A DNA stretch of 64,000 nucleotides from a bacterium (GTDB taxonomy: Bacteria; Cyanobacteriota; Vampirovibrionia; Gastranaerophilales; Gastranaerophilaceae), in the NCBI GenBank assembly GCA_017396025.1, contig JAFQNF010000029.1, positions 1-64,000 on the forward strand. The letters run 5' to 3'. The position numbers and the translations under genes were made by a program. Positions 52,020 through 60,844 of the stretch are shown here, in pieces; the first letter of the stretch is position 1; every line of letters begins with the position of its first letter. The notes below the pieces were generated by a model. It had not been told where the DNA came from. It made no database searches and saw nothing but the letters and a program-made list of their open reading frames with translations.

Positions 52020-52439
52020 ATGTTTTCTAAAAATATAACTACAAAAGATTTAACAAGAGCGAAAAAATATTTTGAAGATATCATCTCGTTTACCGTTGGA
52101 CCTTTTACGTTAGATGAAGTAATTGCGCACAAAATTGATACAGTAAATATCATTGATGTGCGCAATTATGACGATTACATAGAAGGTCATATCCCTTATG
52201 CTGTGCATATCCCACATAAAGAAATTCAAGAACATTGCGAAATGCTTGATAAAGATAAGGTAACTGTTGTTTATACATATTCTGATTCTTGCCCAAGAGC
52301 TTACAATGCGGCATTAGCGCTTGTTGATAAACATTATCCAACAATTGTACTTCGTGGTGGTTTTAAGGAATGGAAAAAATTTGATTTTGAGATTATAAAA
52401 ACAAGTACAACAGATTATAAAGAAGCTGATGAAAATTAG
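52020..52439 (+). CDS. Rhodanese-like domain protein
   Basis: 139 residues, one rhodanese domain (VNIIDVRNYDDYIEGHIPYAVHIPH). The active-site loop is unusual: VVYTYSDSCPRAYNAALAL has its Cys four residues later than the common Y-C-x-x-G-x-R loop, directly before Pro-Arg. Sulfur transfer is possible but not certain. AAAGGAAAAT precedes the ATG. It diverges from the pyr operon and overlaps the convergent DUF4145-like gene by four bases. Confidence 0.75.
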   Translation: MFSKNITTKDLTRAKKYFEDIISFTVGPFTLDEVIAHKIDTVNIIDVRNYDDYIEGHIPYAVHIPHKEIQEHCEMLDKDKVTVVYTYSDSCPRAYNAALALVDKHYPTIVLRGGFKEWKKFDFEIIKTSTTDYKEADEN

Positions 52440-53116
52440 TTTGTTAGAGCAATTGCAATTGCTAAAGAAACTATTCCTATAATGGAGATTGAAGATAAAA
52501 AGATTATGATTTTCCAAAAAAATGGAATTTTGATAATATTTTTTTCTTTTTTCTCTATTTTGGATTTTTGAGGTTTTGTTTGTTTTAGTTGTTTTTGTTG
52601 TCTTTCTTCAGTTTCTTTTTTTACTGTTTGTTTCGCTTTTTCTTCTTCGTAGCGTTCTTTTAATGATTTTTTAGATTTTTTATCAGTAATTAAAAGTTCT
52701 ACATCATAATCTAATTTCAAAATATTTGCATTTGCGCCTTGATTGTAAACGCTATAATTTATAGCTATTTCAAAAGAGCGTTTTAAACATTCAAGCGCAG
52801 TCATCGCATCTTTTTTTACAGTTCCAGAATGAACAGATTGGTTTCCGTTTTTCTTTAAAAAGTATAGGTCATCAATAAATTCTTTTTCTTGAGCATTTCC
52901 ATTAGAATGGTCTTTTAACGTTGCAAGCATTTCATCAAAAGAACCAGTTTGTTTATTATTTTCAGAGAGCATGTCTTTGCAAATTTGTTCACCAAATCTG
53001 CGTGTTTGTGCCATACATTGCTCAAAATATTCATCTCTATAGAGTTTTTCTGCATCAGAGATTATTTCAAAAAGATTTTTATTTATTTTCTTTAAAAATT
53101 GGAAATTTGTAGCCAT
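52436..53116 (-). CDS. DUF4145/HEPN-like protein with C-terminal membrane anchor
   Basis: 226 residues. Residues 15-115 resemble DUF4145-type HEPN folds (AQTRRFGEQICKDMLSE, then LYFLKKNGNQSVHSG, where N-x-x-x-H resembles the R-x4-6-H HEPN motif only loosely). Residues 145-190 are a highly charged coiled-coil-like linker, and 195-222 a single membrane segment at the very C-terminus, so it is tail-anchored with a cytoplasmic domain. No ribosome-binding site precedes the ATG; TATAAT lies nine bases upstream. RNase activity is not supported. Confidence 0.5.
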   Translation of the reverse strand: MATNFQFLKKINKNLFEIISDAEKLYRDEYFEQCMAQTRRFGEQICKDMLSENNKQTGSFDEMLATLKDHSNGNAQEKEFIDDLYFLKKNGNQSVHSGTVKKDAMTALECLKRSFEIAINYSVYNQGANANILKLDYDVELLITDKKSKKSLKERYEEEKAKQTVKKETEERQQKQLKQTKPQKSKIEKKEKNIIKIPFFWKIIIFLSSISIIGIVSLAIAIALTN

Positions 53117-53143
53117 AATAAAACTATTATATAAAAAATCTTA

Positions 53144-54088
53144 CTATTCGCCACCATTAATTATATACTCAACAACTTGTGGATAATCATCAATTTGACT
53201 TAATGTGGAAAATTTATTTATATAGTCTTGTCCGTAATAAGATATTCTTGTTGCCCAAGGCCCGTCGTGATAACTCCAAGCAATTGCATTTTTTAAATTA
53301 TCACCAGTCGGTAATTTTTCTCCTTTTGCCAAATCGTTACTTCTTTTATCATGTATAAATCTTAAATTGTATATACAAGCTTCCAAATTATCATATGGGT
53401 TTTCTACATCTAGATTTAAATCATAATAGTTATTTAAAAAATCTTGAGTATCTTTTGTTACTTGAAATGCACCATAAGCTCCTGCATCACTTTTTAAAAT
53501 ATTCCCATTTTTATCGTAAATTCTTCCTGTTGATTCTATCCATAGAATTTTCAACACATCAATAACTTCAACTTTTCCAGCACCAATTTCTTTAACTTTT
53601 TGTTTTATAACAGGTAGTGCATTTCTTCCAAGGTGTGAAGAGTATGTATCTAGGGCGTCTTCAATTTTTTTGTGTTGTTCTTTTATTTCTGGATTTGCTT
53701 CAAAAATTTCAGCAACTGTTAAATTTTCTGGTTCGGTTTCTTTAGTTGTAGGTGGTTGTGTTGTTTCTACAGTTGGCTCTGTTGTAAAAAAAGGAAGAGT
53801 TGTTTCTTCTGTTTCAAATGGTTCTGAAACATAACCGCTTGGTTCTGTTGTATTATTGTTGTTTTGGATGGGTTGAGAATTTGTTTTGATAGCAATTCCT
53901 GCAGCGCCTGCAATACCAACTGCTAATGCACTAATAAATGTACCTATTTTTTGTGCTTTTTTTCTTCTTTTTACTTTTTGATTATAATATGCAGAAAAAC
54001 TTACCGTATCTTGATAATATGGTGTTGAACTTCTTTTATTAGAAGTTATTAGATAATTATATGGGTAGTTTATTGCGTGTATTTTCAT
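53144..54088 (-). CDS. Membrane-anchored lytic transglycosylase-like protein with N-terminal SFSA motif
   Basis: 314 residues. DTVSFSAYYNQKVKRRKK near residue 28 carries the recurrent SF-motif, followed by a membrane segment at 47-67. Residues 70-120 are a Thr/Pro/Glu-rich extracytoplasmic linker. The C-terminal domain is SLT-like: KILWIESTGR has the candidate catalytic Glu, SDAGAYGAFQVTKDTQDF the central motif, and AIAWSYHDGPWA replaces AAYNAGP. It probably cleaves peptidoglycan at the outer face of the membrane. No strong ribosome-binding site. Confidence 0.7.
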   Translation of the reverse strand: MKIHAINYPYNYLITSNKRSSTPYYQDTVSFSAYYNQKVKRRKKAQKIGTFISALAVGIAGAAGIAIKTNSQPIQNNNNTTEPSGYVSEPFETEETTLPFFTTEPTVETTQPPTTKETEPENLTVAEIFEANPEIKEQHKKIEDALDTYSSHLGRNALPVIKQKVKEIGAGKVEVIDVLKILWIESTGRIYDKNGNILKSDAGAYGAFQVTKDTQDFLNNYYDLNLDVENPYDNLEACIYNLRFIHDKRSNDLAKGEKLPTGDNLKNAIAWSYHDGPWATRISYYGQDYINKFSTLSQIDDYPQVVEYIINGGE

Positions 54089-54227
54089 ATTAATGTTTTT
54101 CTTGGCTCATTGATAATAAATCTTGTAAAATTTTATTTTGCCTCTGAATTCTTAAATTACCCTCTAAATGGAGTAGGGCGAAATATATAATTTATGATAT
54201 AAATCAGATATAGTTAAGAAGTTTCAA

Positions 54228-54281
54228 ATGGTTGAAGCTTCGCTGCCTTTAGTAGTTGAGAAAGGAAAACACTGGCAATGA
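54228..54281 (+). CDS. Possible 17-residue upstream ORF
   Basis: MVEASLPLVVEKGKHWQ, whose TGA overlaps the next start in ATGA. The arrangement allows translational coupling with the gene at 54278. Its own ribosome-binding site (AAGAAG) is weak, so it may be chance. Confidence 0.25.
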   Translation: MVEASLPLVVEKGKHWQ

Positions 54282-54742
54282 GTGAATTAAGAGAATCTAT
54301 CAAAAAATATTTATTAGTTAAATACGCAGAATCAAGAGTTAATGAACGTTGTGCTCATTTATCAAAGTCTATTCCTTGGATTCAAAGAAAAAGTTTAATT
54401 AATACGATTGATGCTCATTGCAAAGTTCTTTTAAATACATTGATTAATGAATCAGAAAGACAATCATTAAGACAAAATAAGTTTATTGTTGATTCTATCT
54501 TAAAATATACATTAGGAAAAAGCGAAAATCTATTAAAAACAAACAAAAAAGCAAAAGATATCAAATCATATATGCAACTAAATTCATATATTGTTTATGA
54601 AGAAATTAGAAAAGGCATTGAAACAAACAAAAATAGAAGAGCAATTAAGTTTAATATTGAAAAACAATTATCAGATATACAAGAAAGAATAGATTCAAAA
54701 GTTAGTATAGAAGATATCTTGCAAGAAAGAATTGGGGCTTAA
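54278..54742 (+). CDS. Hypothetical helical protein, 154 residues
   Basis: Not recognised. Lys/Glu/Ser-rich and predicted all-helical without membrane segments or cysteine motifs. AAAGGAAAA lies about ten bases before the ATG. Its TATAAT/TATAAA elements near 54186-54203 would give a leader of about 70 bases. A strong terminator ends it. Confidence 0.55.
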   Translation: MSELRESIKKYLLVKYAESRVNERCAHLSKSIPWIQRKSLINTIDAHCKVLLNTLINESERQSLRQNKFIVDSILKYTLGKSENLLKTNKKAKDIKSYMQLNSYIVYEEIRKGIETNKNRRAIKFNIEKQLSDIQERIDSKVSIEDILQERIGA

Positions 54743-54743
54743 T

Positions 54744-54780
54744 AAAAAAAGAGGAAAGATTAAAAACTTTCCTCTTTTTT
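54744..54780. terminator. Bidirectional terminator
   Basis: Stem GAGGAAAG / CTTTCCTC flanked by A7 and T6, between the convergent genes at 54278 and 54782. Confidence 0.92.
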
Positions 54781-54781
54781 A

Positions 54782-55186
54782 TTAATAACGCCAAGAATTA
54801 AATTTTGGAACATTAACTATAATGTCTTCTTTTGAAACATCAGGAGCTTTTCCGCCAATTTCTAATGCTTCTTTAACAATAGTTTCTCTTCCTAATGGAG
54901 AAATTCCAGCTTTAACAACCGGTGCATCTAATAAATCAACAGCGATTAAGTATGAGAATTTAGAAGCACCTGCTCTGTGCAAGAAATCTAATACTGCTTT
55001 AGATGTTGTTTCTGCTTCTTTCGGATGTTGTAGATAGTCGCCATCGCCTGTTCTATCAATTTCTAAGTCATGGAATCCACAAGCTATATTTGCTAATGAT
55101 TTTTCTTCCCAAGTAATGTCTTTTCTCTCTTTAACAAGATTTTGAATTTCTTTCTTTCCAGCAAAAGAAACTGGTGCAATTTGCAT
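54782..55186 (-). CDS. Hypothetical protein with N-terminal PVSFAG motif
   Basis: 134 residues, soluble. MQIAPVSFAGKKEIQNL is almost the same N-terminal motif as at 35296 and 61221. Later parts include IACGFHDLEIDRTGDGDYLQ and SKFSYLIAVDLLDAPVVKAG, of no family I recognise. A strong AGGAGGG site precedes the ATG, so it is probably well expressed. Confidence 0.65.
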   Translation of the reverse strand: MQIAPVSFAGKKEIQNLVKERKDITWEEKSLANIACGFHDLEIDRTGDGDYLQHPKEAETTSKAVLDFLHRAGASKFSYLIAVDLLDAPVVKAGISPLGRETIVKEALEIGGKAPDVSKEDIIVNVPKFNSWRY

Positions 55187-55271
55187 GATTTTACCCTCCT
55201 AATAATAAACTACATTACTGTAAAGCCTGTAAAAAAATTTTTTGCTAGTTTATTTAAAAAAAATAAAAATA

Positions 55272-56513
55272 TTACATTCTTACATCTGCTGCAAGTTTAT
55301 GTGCAAATAATCCTTCTTTTTCTGCTAGCTTAGAAGCGTTTTTTGCAGTTTCTTTTATAGCGTTTTCATTTATTATTTGATATGTTTGGATTTTTATGTA
55401 ATCAAAAACGCTAAGTCCGCCAGAATATTTTGCAACTTGGTTTGTTGGAAGTGTATGGTTTGTTCCAGAAACATAATCGCCAAATACCTCTGCGCTGTAA
55501 TTACCAATAAATAATGAACCATAATTAGTGAATTTACTTATTAGGTTTTCTGCATTTTCTAAGCATAACTCTAAGTGTTCTGGTGCTTTTTTATTAGATA
55601 ATTCAACTGCTTCATCTAAGTATTCAACAACAACCGTACAAGATTTTTCGTAGGCAATTTGTGCTATTTCTTTTGTTTCAAGAGTTTGTAAGTATTCTTT
55701 TGCTTTTTCATCAACTCTTTTTGCAAAGTCTTCTGAAAAACAAATTAAAAATGCTCTAGCATCTTTATCGTGTTCGCATTGAGCAAGCATGTCTGCCGCA
55801 ACAAATTCTGGTTTTGCTGTTTCATCAGCAATAATTAAAACTTCGCTTGGACCAGCCAAAAAGTCTATTCCGCATTCTCCAAATACTTGTTTTTTAGCCG
55901 CTGTTACAAATTTATTGCCTGGGCCAACAATTTTATTAACTTTTTCTATTGTTTCTGTTCCATAAGCCATTGCCGCAACTGCTTGAACTCCGCCAATTCT
56001 ATATATTTCATCAGCACCTGCTAAATGCGCTGCTGCAATTGTTACAGGTTGAATTTTAGGTGACATAGCAACAACTCTTTTTACACCAGCAACTTTGGCT
56101 GGAACTACGGTCATTATTGCGCTACTTGGCAAAGGATAATTTCCACCAGGAATGTAGCAACCAACAGAATCTAGTGGGATAATTTTATGCCCTAGTGTGT
56201 TGCCTGCAATTTTTACTTGAATTTCTTTTACACTATTAATCTGTGCTTGAGCGAATTCTTTTACATTTTTAATAGCATATTTTAGTGTTTTAATTGTTTC
56301 TTCGTCAATGCTATCAATAGCTGTTTGAATTTCATTTTCTGTTAGTTTGAATGATTCTAAATCACCGTCGCCAAATTTTTTTGCATATTCTCTTACTGCA
56401 TTATCACCATTTTTGCGAACATCACAAATAATCTCGTTAACAGAACAAATACTTTCAAATTCTATTTTAGAAAAGAAACTTTCATCAATATTACAATAAT
56501 TATATATTTTCAT
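55272..56513 (-). CDS. hisD: Histidinol dehydrogenase
   Basis: 413 residues. [27 protein letters not shown] is split across the conserved NAD region; [28 protein letters not shown] and [11 protein letters not shown] (zinc site), then [13 protein letters not shown] at the end. It makes the last two oxidations to histidine. AAAGGT precedes the ATG. It lies 44 bases after the hisA-I-E fusion in the same direction. Confidence 0.95.
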   Translation of the reverse strand: MKIYNYCNIDESFFSKIEFESICSVNEIICDVRKNGDNAVREYAKKFGDGDLESFKLTENEIQTAIDSIDEETIKTLKYAIKNVKEFAQAQINSVKEIQVKIAGNTLGHKIIPLDSVGCYIPGGNYPLPSSAIMTVVPAKVAGVKRVVAMSPKIQPVTIAAAHLAGADEIYRIGGVQAVAAMAYGTETIEKVNKIVGPGNKFVTAAKKQVFGECGIDFLAGPSEVLIIADETAKPEFVAADMLAQCEHDKDARAFLICFSEDFAKRVDEKAKEYLQTLETKEIAQIAYEKSCTVVVEYLDEAVELSNKKAPEHLELCLENAENLISKFTNYGSLFIGNYSAEVFGDYVSGTNHTLPTNQVAKYSGGLSVFDYIKIQTYQIINENAIKETAKNASKLAEKEGLFAHKLAADVRM

Positions 56514-56557
56514 AATTAACCTTTATTTTATTATTACTTTTATCCTGCGGAAAAACG

Positions 56558-57784
56558 CTATTTAGTCCTTGAAGCTAAGTTATTTACTATATCTTGTGGT
56601 GTTACGTTATGCATTGCCATAAAGGTTAGCATGTGGTAGGCTAAATCGCTTGCTTCCCACTCTAAACCATCACCTTGTTCATAATTAACTGATTCAAAAG
56701 CTTCTTCCATAACTTTGCGTTTTAAATAGAATTCATTTTTGAATAATTTAGTTGTGTATGAACCTTCTGGTAAATTTTCTTTTCTATCAAGTAATAATTT
56801 ATAAAGTTCATTTATACAAAAATCTCTGTCTTCAAAGCAAGAGTATCTGCCTGTGTGGCAAGCAACTCCGTTTTGTTTAACTTTGAATAATAGTGTATCT
56901 TGGTCACAATCAAATTTCGCACTAATTAATTCTTGAGTGTGTCCTGATGTTAAGCCTTTTGTCCAAAGTTCATTTCTTGAACGGCTCCAATAAGTAGCTA
57001 AACCTTCAGATAAAGTTTTTCTTAAAGACTCTTTATTTGAATATGCAAGCATTAAAACTTGCTTTGTTTCAATATCTTGAACAACTGTTGGGATTAAACC
57101 ATCTTGTTTATCAAAGTCCATAACAGCAATGTATGCATCTTCAAGTTCGATAGCACCTGTATAAATGCTCATACCTAATTGTGTTGAAACATTCATTTTA
57201 ATGAGTGTTTTAATTTCATCAATTGTTGAAATACCGCCAGCGGCAATTAACGTTTTCTTTGTTATCTTTCTGATTTCTTTAATTGCTTCAATGTCTGTGC
57301 CTTGCATCATACCTTCTTTATCGACGATTGTATAAAGGTAACCAGCACATAAGTTATCAAAACGTTTTACATAGTCAGCAGGTGTTGATTCAACTTCTTT
57401 TGTCCAACCTTCTGTTGTAACTTTACCTTTTTTTGCATCTATTGCAACAATAACTTTATCTTTTGGTAATTTTGACAAAAATTCTTCGTTAGCAGCTGTG
57501 CCTATAATAATTTGCTTTGCACCATTTGCTAGAATTCTTTTAGCTTTTTCCTTATCTCTTATTCCACCACCGACTCTGCAATGGGCGATTTTGCAGATTT
57601 CTTTAATAAGAGCTTCGTTGTCACCCTTATTCATAGCGGCGTCTAAGTCGATAACACTAATTTCACCAAAACGTGAGTAGTATTTCGCTAATTCTAAAAC
57701 GTCTTCTCTTTCTAAAACCTTTTCTTTGCCTTGTCTTAATTGAACGGCTTTACCATCCATTAAGTCGATACTTGGAATAATCAT
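56558..57784 (-). CDS. Trifunctional HisA-HisI-HisE fusion
   Basis: 408 residues. Residues 1-225 are HisA, the ProFAR isomerase barrel ([46 protein letters not shown]). Residues 230-320 are HisI, PR-AMP cyclohydrolase ([20 protein letters not shown], then SRNELWTKG and [15 protein letters not shown]). Residues 325-408 are HisE, PR-ATP pyrophosphohydrolase ([20 protein letters not shown]). Together these catalyse three consecutive steps. I start it at 57784, with AAAGGGCG upstream; the longer frame to 57835 runs through the promoter. Confidence 0.93.
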   Translation of the reverse strand: MIIPSIDLMDGKAVQLRQGKEKVLEREDVLELAKYYSRFGEISVIDLDAAMNKGDNEALIKEICKIAHCRVGGGIRDKEKAKRILANGAKQIIIGTAANEEFLSKLPKDKVIVAIDAKKGKVTTEGWTKEVESTPADYVKRFDNLCAGYLYTIVDKEGMMQGTDIEAIKEIRKITKKTLIAAGGISTIDEIKTLIKMNVSTQLGMSIYTGAIELEDAYIAVMDFDKQDGLIPTVVQDIETKQVLMLAYSNKESLRKTLSEGLATYWSRSRNELWTKGLTSGHTQELISAKFDCDQDTLLFKVKQNGVACHTGRYSCFEDRDFCINELYKLLLDRKENLPEGSYTTKLFKNEFYLKRKVMEEAFESVNYEQGDGLEWEASDLAYHMLTFMAMHNVTPQDIVNNLASRTK

Positions 57785-57811
57785 ATTTTCGCCCTTTCTT
57801 TTTCCAATTTG

Positions 57812-57840
57812 ATTATATGTAAAACATATCTCCATTCCAA
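57812..57840 (-). promoter_or_regulatory. Promoter of hisAIE-hisD
   Basis: Minus strand: TTGGAA, exactly 17 bases, TATAAT; start near 57805. Confidence 0.82.
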
Positions 57841-57852
57841 ACTATTTTGTAA

Positions 57853-57858
57853 TATAAT
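57853..57858 (+). promoter_or_regulatory. mnmA promoter, -10 element
   Basis: TATAAT with TG three bases upstream, about 32 bases before the ATG; the -35 is weak. Confidence 0.55.
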
Positions 57859-57890
57859 TAAGGTAATTTAACAGTAATGAAGGGATTTTC

Positions 57891-58979
57891 ATGAGAGTTC
57901 TTGTTGGAATGTCAGGTGGTGTTGATTCTTCAGTAGCTGCTCTTTTATTAAAAGAACAAGGCTACGAGGTTGTTGGCGCAATTATGTCTCTTTGGGGAAA
58001 AGGTGGCACATTTGATATCCTTAAGGAAAAACTTGATTCTCAAGAACAAAAAACAGCAACTCATTGTGCTTGTTTGAGTCCTGATAAACAAAAAGATATT
58101 GAACAAGCTAGAAAAATTGCTGAAAAATTAGGCATAGAATTTCATGTTATAGATTGTTCTAAAGAATATGAAAAAATAGTTATTGATTATTTTAAAGAAG
58201 AATATATGCAAGGTAGAACGCCAAATCCTTGTGTCCGTTGTAATCAGTTTGTAAAATTTGGTGCATTTTGGCAATTGGCTGAAAAATCTGGAATTAAATT
58301 TGATAAATTCGCAACAGGTCATTATGCAAAGATTGAAGAAGAAAATGGAAAATTCTTTTTGCGTCGAGGGGTGAATCCAAAGAAAGATCAATCATATTTT
58401 TTATATGGTTTAACTCAAGAACAACTTTCAAAAACGTTAATGCCATTAGGTTCATATACTAAAGAGGAAATACGAGATATTGCACGAAAAAATGGCTTTG
58501 AAGTAGCTGATAAAGCTGATAGCCAAGATTTTTATGTGGGTGATTACAATGATATTTTGAACCAAGAACCTAAAAAGGGAAATATTGTTGATTTGGACGG
58601 AAATATTTTAGGAACTCATCAAGGTTTTTGGAATTACACAATTGGTCAAAGAAAAGGTATTGGTGTTGCAGCTGCTGCGCCTCTTTATGTTGTTGAACTT
58701 AGGAAAGATACAAATGAAGTTGTTGTTGCCTTTAAGGAAGATTCTTTAAACAAGGGTTTGATTGCTAGTGGTGTGAACTTAAAATTAACTTCGTCAATTA
58801 GTTGCCAAGTGAAAATTCGTTCGGCTCAAGAACCAAAATCAGCAATAATAAAACCTTGGGGTGAAAAAATAGCGGTTGAATTTGATGAATTACAATCACC
58901 AATTGCAATAGGACAATCCGCTGTGTTTTATGATGGTGAAACTGTGCTTGGTGGCGGGATTATAGAAAGCGTATTTTAA
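57891..58979 (+). CDS. mnmA: tRNA-uridine 2-sulfurtransferase MnmA, second catalytic Cys absent
   Basis: 362 residues. GMSGGVDSSVAALLLKEQGY is the PP-loop, GRTPNPCVRCN holds the nucleophile Cys, and DQSYFLYGLTQEQL and YTIGQRKGIG are typical. It thiolates U34 of tRNA Lys, Glu and Gln. The usual persulfide-carrying Cys in SQEICF is not present: here the segment reads DSQDFYVGDYND with Tyr. Extra cysteines occur in HCACLSPDK and in the NPCVRC pair, as in MnmA forms proposed to use an Fe-S cluster. AAGGGA precedes the ATG. Its stop overlaps the bioB start by one base. Confidence 0.93.
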   Translation: MRVLVGMSGGVDSSVAALLLKEQGYEVVGAIMSLWGKGGTFDILKEKLDSQEQKTATHCACLSPDKQKDIEQARKIAEKLGIEFHVIDCSKEYEKIVIDYFKEEYMQGRTPNPCVRCNQFVKFGAFWQLAEKSGIKFDKFATGHYAKIEEENGKFFLRRGVNPKKDQSYFLYGLTQEQLSKTLMPLGSYTKEEIRDIARKNGFEVADKADSQDFYVGDYNDILNQEPKKGNIVDLDGNILGTHQGFWNYTIGQRKGIGVAAAAPLYVVELRKDTNEVVVAFKEDSLNKGLIASGVNLKLTSSISCQVKIRSAQEPKSAIIKPWGEKIAVEFDELQSPIAIGQSAVFYDGETVLGGGIIESVF

Positions 58980-59890
58980 TGGATAAACAAGAGCTTTTAA
59001 AACTTTATAATATGGATTTAGATGAACTTTTGAAATTATCTTCAAAGTATATGTCTAATAATGTGGAGTTTTGCTCCTTAGTTAATGCTCGAAGTGGTAA
59101 ATGCTCTCAAAACTGTAAATATTGTGCACAAAGTTCTCATTATAGAACTGATGTTGAAGATTATCCATTAATAAAAAAAGAAGAAGTTGTAAAAGCTGCA
59201 TTAGAAGCAAAAGAAAATGGTGTAATTCGCTTTGCTGTTGTAACTTCAGGAAAATCTCCAGATGAAGAAAATTTTGATAAAATTTTAGAATTTGTTGATG
59301 AATTAAATAAGCTAGAATGCATAAGAAGTTGTGCTTCAATTGGTATTTTGACAGAAGAACAAGCTAAAAAATTAGCTGAGCATGGACTAAAAAGGGTTCA
59401 TCATAACATAAATACTTCAGAATCTTATTACGGTGAAATTTGCACAACACATAGCTGGCAAGATAGGTTAAATACATGCAAGTATGTGAAAAAATATGGA
59501 ATGGAATTGTGTTGTGGTGTAATTCTTGGAATGGGTGAAAGCATTGAACAACGTATTGAAATGGCTCTTGAATTAAGAGAAATTGAACCAGAATCTATAC
59601 CGATAAATATTCTAATGCCAATACCTAAAACTCCATTTGAAAATTATCATGACAAAATTGATGAGGAAAATGTTCTAAGAACTCTTGCTGTATTTAAAAT
59701 AGCTAACCCAAAATCTGTTTTAAGATTTTGCGGCGGAAGAATGAGATTGTCTGACGAAAATCAAGAATTAGCATTAAAAACATGCGTTGAAGGAATTTTA
59801 ACAGGAAATTATCTAACAACAACAGGAAAAAGCCCAAAAGATGATATTAAAACTGTTAAAAAATTAGGAAAAGTTTTGGTTAAAAGATAG
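58979..59890 (+). CDS. bioB: Biotin synthase
   Basis: 303 residues. GKCSQNCKYCAQSSHY is the radical SAM CxxxCxxC motif. RSCASIGILTEEQ and HHNINTSESYYGEI follow, and RFCGGR has the Arg that ligates the [2Fe-2S] cluster. It inserts sulfur into dethiobiotin. Start and mnmA stop overlap in TAATG. No other bio gene is in the window. Confidence 0.92.
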   Translation: MDKQELLKLYNMDLDELLKLSSKYMSNNVEFCSLVNARSGKCSQNCKYCAQSSHYRTDVEDYPLIKKEEVVKAALEAKENGVIRFAVVTSGKSPDEENFDKILEFVDELNKLECIRSCASIGILTEEQAKKLAEHGLKRVHHNINTSESYYGEICTTHSWQDRLNTCKYVKKYGMELCCGVILGMGESIEQRIEMALELREIEPESIPINILMPIPKTPFENYHDKIDEENVLRTLAVFKIANPKSVLRFCGGRMRLSDENQELALKTCVEGILTGNYLTTTGKSPKDDIKTVKKLGKVLVKR

Positions 59891-59895
59891 ATTTA

Positions 59896-59924
59896 TTGTA
59901 ATTGATTGCCAAAATTGATATCAT
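59896..59924 (+). promoter_or_regulatory. Leaderless-type promoter of the GT2 gene
   Basis: TTGTAA, 17 bases, TG-A-TATCAT (extended -10), then six bases and the ATG at 59931; no ribosome-binding site. Confidence 0.65.
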
Positions 59925-59930
59925 TTAATA

Positions 59931-60626
59931 ATGAAATTATTGATAATTATTCCGACCTACAATGAAGTTGAAAATATTGGACTACTGATTAATGAAGTAT
60001 TCAAGTTCGTTGACGATGTTTCTGTTTTGGTTGTTGATGATAATTCCATAGATGGCACTCAAGATTTAGTTGAAACTATTTCTAAAAAGGATGAACGTAT
60101 TTTTATCTTAAAAAGAGAAGGTAAATTTGGACTAGCGTCAGCTTATATTGCAGGCATGAAATGGGGTATTGAAAATGGATTTGACCTTTTCTGCGAGATG
60201 GATGCAGATTTTTCTCATAATCCAAAATATTTGCCTGAGATGATTGAAAAAATAAAAAATAATGATGTTGTAATTGGTTCTAGAAATATAAAAGGCGGCG
60301 CTGTTCAGGGATGGTCATTATTACGAAATTTTATATCAAAAGGCGGTAGTTTATATTCTCGTGTTGTGTTGGGGTTTCCTCCTGTATATGACTTGACAGG
60401 TGGGTATAATATGTGGACTTTGAATGCTTTAAATAAAATAGAAATTGATTCTATTGTTTCTGAAGGATATTGTTTTCAAATAGAAATGAAATATAAAGGT
60501 TGGAAAAAAGGTTGTTCTATTGTTGAAATCCCTATTCTTTTTGAAAATAGAAGAAAGGGAAAATCTAAAATGAGCTCGAGAATATTTTTAGAAGCATTTG
60601 TAAAAATTTGGGGAATTAGGAAATAA
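59931..60626 (+). CDS. Polyprenol-phosphate mannosyltransferase-like GT2 (DPM1 type)
   Basis: 231 residues. LIIIPTYNEVENIGLLINEV is the GT2 N-terminus, VVDDNSIDGTQ the nucleotide site, MDADFSHNPKYLPEM the metal-binding DxD-like motif, and YDLTGGYNMW and ENRRKGKSKMS the DPM1 signatures. It should transfer a hexose from a nucleotide sugar to a polyprenyl phosphate, the donor used by GT-C enzymes such as the one at 546-2042. It has no C-terminal membrane segments, so it is the soluble, membrane-associated type. Confidence 0.88.
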   Translation: MKLLIIIPTYNEVENIGLLINEVFKFVDDVSVLVVDDNSIDGTQDLVETISKKDERIFILKREGKFGLASAYIAGMKWGIENGFDLFCEMDADFSHNPKYLPEMIEKIKNNDVVIGSRNIKGGAVQGWSLLRNFISKGGSLYSRVVLGFPPVYDLTGGYNMWTLNALNKIEIDSIVSEGYCFQIEMKYKGWKKGCSIVEIPILFENRRKGKSKMSSRIFLEAFVKIWGIRK

Positions 60627-60647
60627 AAATATTCTATATTTAGACAT

Positions 60648-60673
60648 AAAAAAAGAGGTTTTGATAACCTCTT
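60648..60673 (-). terminator. Terminator of tRNA-Lys
   Basis: Stem AAGAGGTT / AACCTCTT with a four-base loop; the T run (T7) follows on the minus strand. Confidence 0.85.
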
Positions 60674-60678
60674 AAAAA

Positions 60679-60754
60679 TGGTGCGTCTGGCGCGATTCGA
60701 ACGCGCGACCTATCCCTTAAAAGGGGAGTGCTCTACCTGCTGAGCTACAGACGC
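60679..60754 (-). tRNA. tRNA-Lys, anticodon UUU
   Basis: 76 bases on the minus strand with the full cloverleaf. Acceptor stem GCGTCTG / CAGACGC, D-arm TAGCTCAGCAGGTAGAGC, anticodon loop CTTTTAA (anticodon TTT), T-loop GTTCGAATC, discriminator A and an encoded CCA. It is a substrate of MnmA, encoded 2 kb away. Confidence 0.97.
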
Positions 60755-60774
60755 GTTTGTCTAACTTCTCTATT

Positions 60775-60803
60775 AAATTACCAAGAACATATTTTAGAGT
60801 CAA
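60775..60803 (-). promoter_or_regulatory. Promoter of tRNA-Lys
   Basis: Minus strand: TTGACT, exactly 17 bases, TAATTT; start near 60768. Confidence 0.7.
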
Positions 60804-60844
60804 TAGGGTGATTTAAAAAAAATTAAAAATTTAAAATACAAAAC

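Noticed and set aside
57785..57835. Longer hisA start at 57835
   Set aside because: It would place codons over the -10/-35 promoter and adds 17 residues that HisA lacks; the ATG at 57784 has AAAGGGCG.
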